From contig NMRA01000821.1 of NCBI GenBank assembly GCA_002633005.1, positions 56,274 through 120,273 of the forward strand: a stretch of 64,000 nucleotides of DNA, written 5' to 3'. The DNA is from Phoronis australis (lineage: Eukaryota > Phoronida > Phoronidae). Below the pieces are notes generated by a model. It had not been told where the DNA came from and did not search any database. It was given only the letters and a program-made list of their open reading frames with translations. Of this stretch, positions 61,841-64,000 are shown piece after piece. Both the position numbers and the translations under genes were made by a program. Within the stretch, counting starts at the first letter, position 1; each line of letters opens with the position of its first letter.

Positions 61841-63305
61841 AGATTTCTGAGACAGTGCTCAATATTGTGTCTGAATCAAAAGCTCGTTTTTTGGACGAAC
61901 ACCGCTTTAACTGGCATTACATTTAATCAATTTACCTCACGGGGCGTGTAAATTCTGTCTATTCAATTAAAACTGTCAATTAAAAAATGAAAAACAACGG
62001 CGTTGTCTCATGCATTAATTTGAAGAGGGAGTTTTCCCAGGGACCGTTCGCGATTATCGTCAGTAATTGCACCGTGTAAATATCAAAGTTGTTTTTAGAT
62101 GCCGTAAAAATCCTAAACAAAACGCAATAAGTTAGTCATAAGTTAGAGTAAATATCAAATTTTCGCATTCGACTCAAGTGCAAAAGAACGCTGCATGGAA
62201 TTAATCACTGATTGCATTTTAGCTATCGGATTTACAGCCGAAAAAAACACATATCTCCGGGGGTTATATTATGGCGGGACTGAGTTCTTAAAGCTGCTAA
62301 TTTAGGCCAGTGCTTTGAAGGACGAAAACCTATTTGGGATTTTATTTACAGGACTCTTGTGGAAAATTAACTTAGTGAAACCGAGGCGGTGACCCTATCA
62401 GCTGTCCCGTTGCTAGGCACCGTGAAAATTACAAACGAGTGCTGTCTCAGGGTAGAGCTGAACAAGCCGGCGTGAACAAATCAAGGGATAGTCTGTTGAG
62501 GATATTTGTAAAAAAGAAGCGAAGAGCCGAAACGCATTCAAGGAGTGACGCATATGAGAACGAAATAAAGCGCGTGACTGCCTTGTGACATTCCACAAAT
62601 TCCTATTCATTCTCGTTGAGACATCCGGGTATGTTTGCATACCTTTCCCGTCTTTCATGAATAGCTTAGTCATTCACATGCGCTTTAGGTTGATTTTAAA
62701 TGGGCATTCTTTTTACTGCCGAAAAACTTGTTCTTGGAATTATCGTTGGATGATGTAAACTTTCTGGGGTTATTCGATCAGTGTCATTAAAGAACGAAAT
62801 CCGATGTTTCTGTGCATATCTCCAGTTCTCAGACCCTGCCCAACATTCGCTGAAACCAAGCCTGGTGGATTTACCTGTTGACACCTCTCTCAAAGGATGA
62901 TTATAAGTGTTTGCTTTATTTGACTAGGAAGTTCTTCGCACATTATCCTTTATACCAGTTTGTAGGGTCTGAGCCAAGTTTTCCAGTTAACCTATTTGTC
63001 ACTTTGCTGTACTTTCAAGTAATTGATATTCAAACTATTTATATTTTCTTGTTCTGGAATTTTTTAGAAATTGTAGTTTAGTGGTGTAAAGCTTTGCTCA
63101 TTTTTCAGCGTCAGATATTTTCCCAAAAAAGAAATTTACTCAGAAAACTGCTTTGTTCTTTAACGCTGTTGTCTGCTTCTTAGTGACGTCATTAGAAGCG
63201 TTGACTACAATCCTAGTCTTGACACTATTTATTTTATCGAAATCTCACATTGTATGCAATATTTAAAGACATTTTTCTCAGCAGTGTAAAAGAAAGACAT
63301 TTGTA

Positions 63306-63509
63306 GAGTTCTTGGCGGGAAAGTTTCCAGATAAAAACAATTTCATTGGCGTGTTCTTCACTTTTGACGAAAATCATTTGATTAACACATTTTTGGAAGA
63401 AGACTTGATGCTATACGACTACACTAAATACCACTGCTGCGCTGTTCCTGGATCAATAACACTCGTATCCAAGATTCATCAATTGGAAACATTAGATACA
63501 CAACTCTAA
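63306..63509 (+). pseudogene. Decayed coding fragment in U2
   Basis: An open frame of 67 codons, homologous to 59968-60150, sharing the FLEEDLM core. Upstream the frame closes, and no start context or splice signals can be defended. Confidence 0.35.
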
Positions 63510-64000
63510 TTTAATTTAAAAACTGTTTTTGTCATAAGAAGGCTCATTACCATTGACAATCTGCCGAGTAATTTGAACTCTACAATTAAAAGAGCGAAAG
63601 ATGCATGTTCATAATGCATATCACATGTACACACGGTTAGCAATTTTTCATTTAGGAGGTACAAGAAAACCCACAGACGATGTTTACGCAAAACACAGAG
63701 CTTCACAATTGCACTGACTGCCATCGAAATAATGACAGCTTGATCAACTTACAATCACTATTTGTGTAATAAATAAATCAATCTCAAAAATAATATTTCT
63801 TTGAAGATCGTTACACAGAGAGCACTGTTGACGAGAAAGGCGTTGTTCGTACAGGAGAAAATTCGCCGTTAAACTGCCTGTAGGAAGTACGAATTTTTAT
63901 AACCGTGTACAGTATAGGGTTTTAAGTTGCCCAAAGTGGTTTCAACCGTAAAAACAAATTATTTATGCATTTTTTAATTAAAAGTTTAACTAATACAGCC

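Larger units (their letters stand above)
60301..63600 (+). repeat. Tandem unit U2 (about 3.3 kb)
   Basis: Sister of U1 with the same order of blocks. It lacks the family B transposon but has the 64-bp repeat expanded to about ten copies, which largely explains the small net length difference. Its end (ATTGCACTGACTGCCATCG) is near 63725, beyond which similarity to U1 is lost. Confidence 0.85.

Overview
This window is animal nuclear DNA. It has spliced genes with GT/AG introns, no operons, many short interspersed repeats, and proteins that closely match human orthologues. Gene density, intron size, heavy small-repeat load and apparent haplotype duplications fit a highly polymorphic marine invertebrate. 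An invertebrate deuterostome such as a cephalochordate is my guess; the sequence does not prove it.

Five protein-coding genes can be supported. (1) 249-1322 (+): the 3' end of a membrane protein with a CUB domain, one LDL-receptor class A module, a membrane segment and a short tail. Its 5' part lies outside the window. (2) 18019-6605 (-): a (6-4) photolyase of the cryptochrome/photolyase family, in about ten exons. (3) 25950-26450 (+): CYBA/p22phox, the NADPH oxidase membrane subunit, with an uninterrupted coding exon. (4) 30855-34287 (+): TMCO1, the ER calcium-leak and translocon-associated protein, six exons, complete. (5) 45324-37314 (-): FOXRED1, a mitochondrial FAD oxidoreductase and complex I assembly factor, ten exons, complete. 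The last three models join in frame across every intron. The photolyase model does the same through its ninth exon, but its last exon does not join cleanly.

The five genes look like ordinary single-copy neighbours with unrelated jobs: receptor, DNA repair, superoxide production, ER calcium, mitochondrial complex I. TMCO1 and FOXRED1 converge; the photolyase and CYBA diverge from a repeat-rich spacer at 18-26 kb.

The rest is repeat biology. Two local duplications sit next to single-N assembly joins (9976 and 23746). The first repeats photolyase exons 7 and 8 and looks like two haplotypes placed in tandem. Several small element families can be read directly: a transposon family with terminal inverted repeats of about 40 bp (three copies), a short foldback family (five copies), a tRNA-derived SINE-like family (three copies), a tRNA-like element with inverted ends in photolyase introns, a TA-flanked hairpin in TMCO1 intron 1, and a CAG...CTG element with a 5-bp target duplication. 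From about 45.9 kb to the end I see no intact gene. There is a 1.6-kb tandem duplication, then a diverged array of 2-4 kb units in one orientation. Two neighbouring units of about 3.2 kb carry decayed coding fragments (one THAP-like). One of these units gained a transposon, and the other expanded a 64-bp minisatellite roughly tenfold.
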